DNA from: UBA1067 sp963661055
GTDB lineage: Bacteria; Verrucomicrobiota; Kiritimatiellia; RFP12; UBA1067
Direction: 5' to 3'
Length of the DNA: 6,995 bases
Assembly (NCBI GenBank): GCA_963661055.1
Contig: CAVLAC010000103.1
Location: 1-6,995, forward strand
Of the stretch, positions 6,601 through 6,995 are shown piece by piece. Within the stretch, counting starts at the first letter, position 1. Every line of letters begins with the position of its first letter. Under the pieces are notes generated by a model. It was given only the letters and a program-made list of their open reading frames with translations. It ran no database searches and was not told the DNA's origin. The position numbers were made by a program, and so were the translations under genes.

Positions 6601-6824
6601 TGCAGGCTATGCCTTACGACTGGGAGGACTTGGAGTTCGCGCGGCACCGTAACGGACAGCTCCGTTACCGTGCACCTCTTGTGCCGCGTGAGCAGATTCA
6701 TGTGAACCTCGATGTGCGGCAGATGGGTCTCGGCGGCGCAAGTTGCGGGCCAGCCCCGATGGAGAAGTATCGCTTCGACCCGAAGGCTCCCGCCATCTGG
6801 ACTATGCGCCTCGCCCCACTGTAA
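3657..6824 (+). CDS. lacZ: Secreted GH2 beta-galactosidase (LacZ-type)
   Basis: A 1055-aa enzyme of glycoside hydrolase family 2, close in length to E. coli LacZ (about 1023) plus a signal peptide. The N-terminus has basic residues, a hydrophobic core (GLVGFVWALLAGVAVA) and an Ala-rich cleavage site near 26/27; no lipobox is present, so a soluble exported protein is expected. Domains in order: sugar-binding jelly roll (about 65-248, with EDQDMFRFSGIFRDV), immunoglobulin-like (about 250-340), TIM barrel (about 342-640), a further beta domain (about 642-730) and the C-terminal Bgal_small_N domain (about 775-1050, with TDNDNWMRE and GRGPRENYIDR). The acid/base is E466 in SLGNETGHG and the nucleophile is E549 in LCEYAHAMGN. 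H361, H395, E420 and H422 match known active-site residues, and D231 a cation ligand. It should hydrolyse terminal beta-galactosides with retention; the natural substrate is unknown and may be a glycan. It has its own promoter, with no adjacent permease or regulator in the window. Confidence 0.95.
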   Translation: MNLCRKALAKGLVGFVWALLAGVAVAAPEWEDPAVNSINRLPARTYSMPLADADAALSDALEPATPWKKLLNGDWKISWAGNPELRVKDFWKVDFDDSKWSTIDVPSCVEMRGFGSPGYTNWRYPYKDCSNPTNANFAQILDRQSGKADYNPVSSYRTQFEVPSDWDGRQIILRFDGVYSAYYVWVNGEKVGYAEDSKLPSEFDITALVKPGKNLLAVEVYRWCDGSYFEDQDMFRFSGIFRDVSIWAMPKGGIWDFEVKTTLSEDFKNAFIALTGIEGDWSATLYDAEKKSVAALSPTTPSAALANPELWSAETPYLYTLVIRKGDDIRMKRVGFKNQKIVGNTILVNGKMIKFKGVNRHEATAENGRAITLDMMIKDIELMKRYNINTVRTSHYPNDYRWYDLCDKYGIYLVAEANVEGHEPSYGENGLGLFPEWKNTIVERNQRHVVFYRNNVAITLWSLGNETGHGADFRAALAAVRALDPTRPIHWERGNIDADVDSRMYPEVEWLIKRGEIGNLPRTSTDSMRDQWTCDDTVQSPGKPFFLCEYAHAMGNAVGNFQEYWDAFYTYDSLTGGCIWDWVDQGLWKYTGRIDPKTGKPERYFAYGGDHDEQPNDGPFCCNGVILPTREVSAKLVEIGHVFRNLIVRQLANGKLELENRYGFLAADAFDAEWELLANGKIVEKGTLEVPALAPLSRCEIAAPAFKTKFDAEGTEYFLNINFKTRTATDLVPQGWVVAANQLKMAGNWSFDAVKSAASAKKGVKISEDEKSVSVKAGSTKATFCRKTGTLAALEMKGKTILKDLAPGFAAGPELTCMRALTDNDNWMREAVFNSGLTQLRHHPEPIVVDGNTVKTVVKVTGSKSAGFIHETTWTFAGDGAITLEVKVTPFGTLPPLPRLGLSLALDKSLDTVVYYGRGPRENYIDRRTGSLLGIWASSVEDLWEEYTRPQDNGSRTDVRWVSFADSKGKGVKFAASEPLFVQAMPYDWEDLEFARHRNGQLRYRAPLVPREQIHVNLDVRQMGLGGASCGPAPMEKYRFDPKAPAIWTMRLAPL

Positions 6825-6854
6825 GCGGTAGGGCTGAGCCTTTCGCCCGCCAAT

Positions 6855-6898
6855 TTATCTCCCGCAGAGAGCGCAATACCGTTCTTTGCGGGAGATAA
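6855..6898 (+). terminator. Strong hairpin after beta-galactosidase
   Basis: Arms TTATCTCCCGCA (6855-6866) and TGCGGGAGATAA (6887-6898) pair perfectly. Pairing continues inward, with two G-U pairs, to about 19 bp around a 6-nt loop (6874-6879). It begins 30 bp after the lacZ stop. Only a short TTTT (6903-6906) follows on the + strand, so it may terminate weakly, in both directions, or protect the transcript 3' end. Confidence 0.7.
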
Positions 6899-6924
6899 GA
6901 CATTTTGGGGGGCTTCGCTAGAAG

Positions 6925-6942
6925 AAAATGCAAAAAATGCAA
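6925..6942. repeat. 9-bp tandem repeat upstream of the edge promoter
   Basis: AAAATGCAA occurs twice with no gap, ending 8 bp before the -35 box at 6951. The A-rich position suits an UP element or a regulator site. Confidence 0.6.
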
Positions 6943-6950
6943 GATTCCTC

Positions 6951-6979
6951 TTGATTCGTGGGCGCAGGTTTGGTATACT
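6951..6979 (+). promoter_or_regulatory. Promoter for a gene beyond the right edge
   Basis: TTGATT (6951-6956), a 17-bp spacer and TATACT (6974-6979) preceded by TGG. It is close to the sigma70 consensus and points rightward; the gene it serves is outside the window. Confidence 0.75.
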
Positions 6980-6995
6980 ATGTGTCTAACAATTC

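Overview
The window looks like a stretch of bacterial chromosome from a metagenome-type organism, probably of the Verrucomicrobia/Kiritimatiellota/Lentisphaerae group. That placement is an inference from three things: a secreted glycoside hydrolase in a monocistronic unit, an AAA-ATPase-like/PD-(D/E)XK protein of a kind often present in many copies in such genomes, and sigma70-type promoters. There is no rRNA or tRNA to confirm it. All convincing genes are on the + strand.

Layout. 1-60: the end of a 21-bp tandem repeat. 61-677: a GC-rich gene for a small membrane-anchored protein of unknown function; its 5' end can only be read by assuming one lost base. 678-949: an intergenic palindrome, then a promoter and a 50-codon fragment that is a diverged copy of the 5' end of the large gene further down. 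955-1585: an AT-rich two-gene unit, a minimal nucleotidyltransferase followed at once by a 62-aa protein, resembling a toxin-antitoxin-type module. 1586-1777: two inverted repeats and a second copy of the same promoter. 1778-3532: the intact AAA-ATPase-like/PD-(D/E)XK nuclease gene, apparently leaderless. 3525-3573: small tandem repeats. 3591-6824: a promoter, a ribosome binding site and a complete GH2 beta-galactosidase with a signal peptide. 6855-6898: a strong terminator-like hairpin. 6951-6979: a promoter firing out of the right edge.

How the parts relate. The nucleotidyltransferase pair lies between two direct repeats of about 175 bp, offset by exactly 981 bp. Each repeat contains the AAA promoter and the first ~42 codons of the AAA gene. 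The pair therefore appears to use a captured AAA promoter, with a short truncated AAA peptide translated just ahead of it. The repeat-bounded AT-rich segment (about 37-43% GC in sampled lines) between GC-rich flanks (about 60%) reads as an accessory insertion. The beta-galactosidase is an independent unit that probably hydrolyses beta-galactosides outside the cytoplasm.
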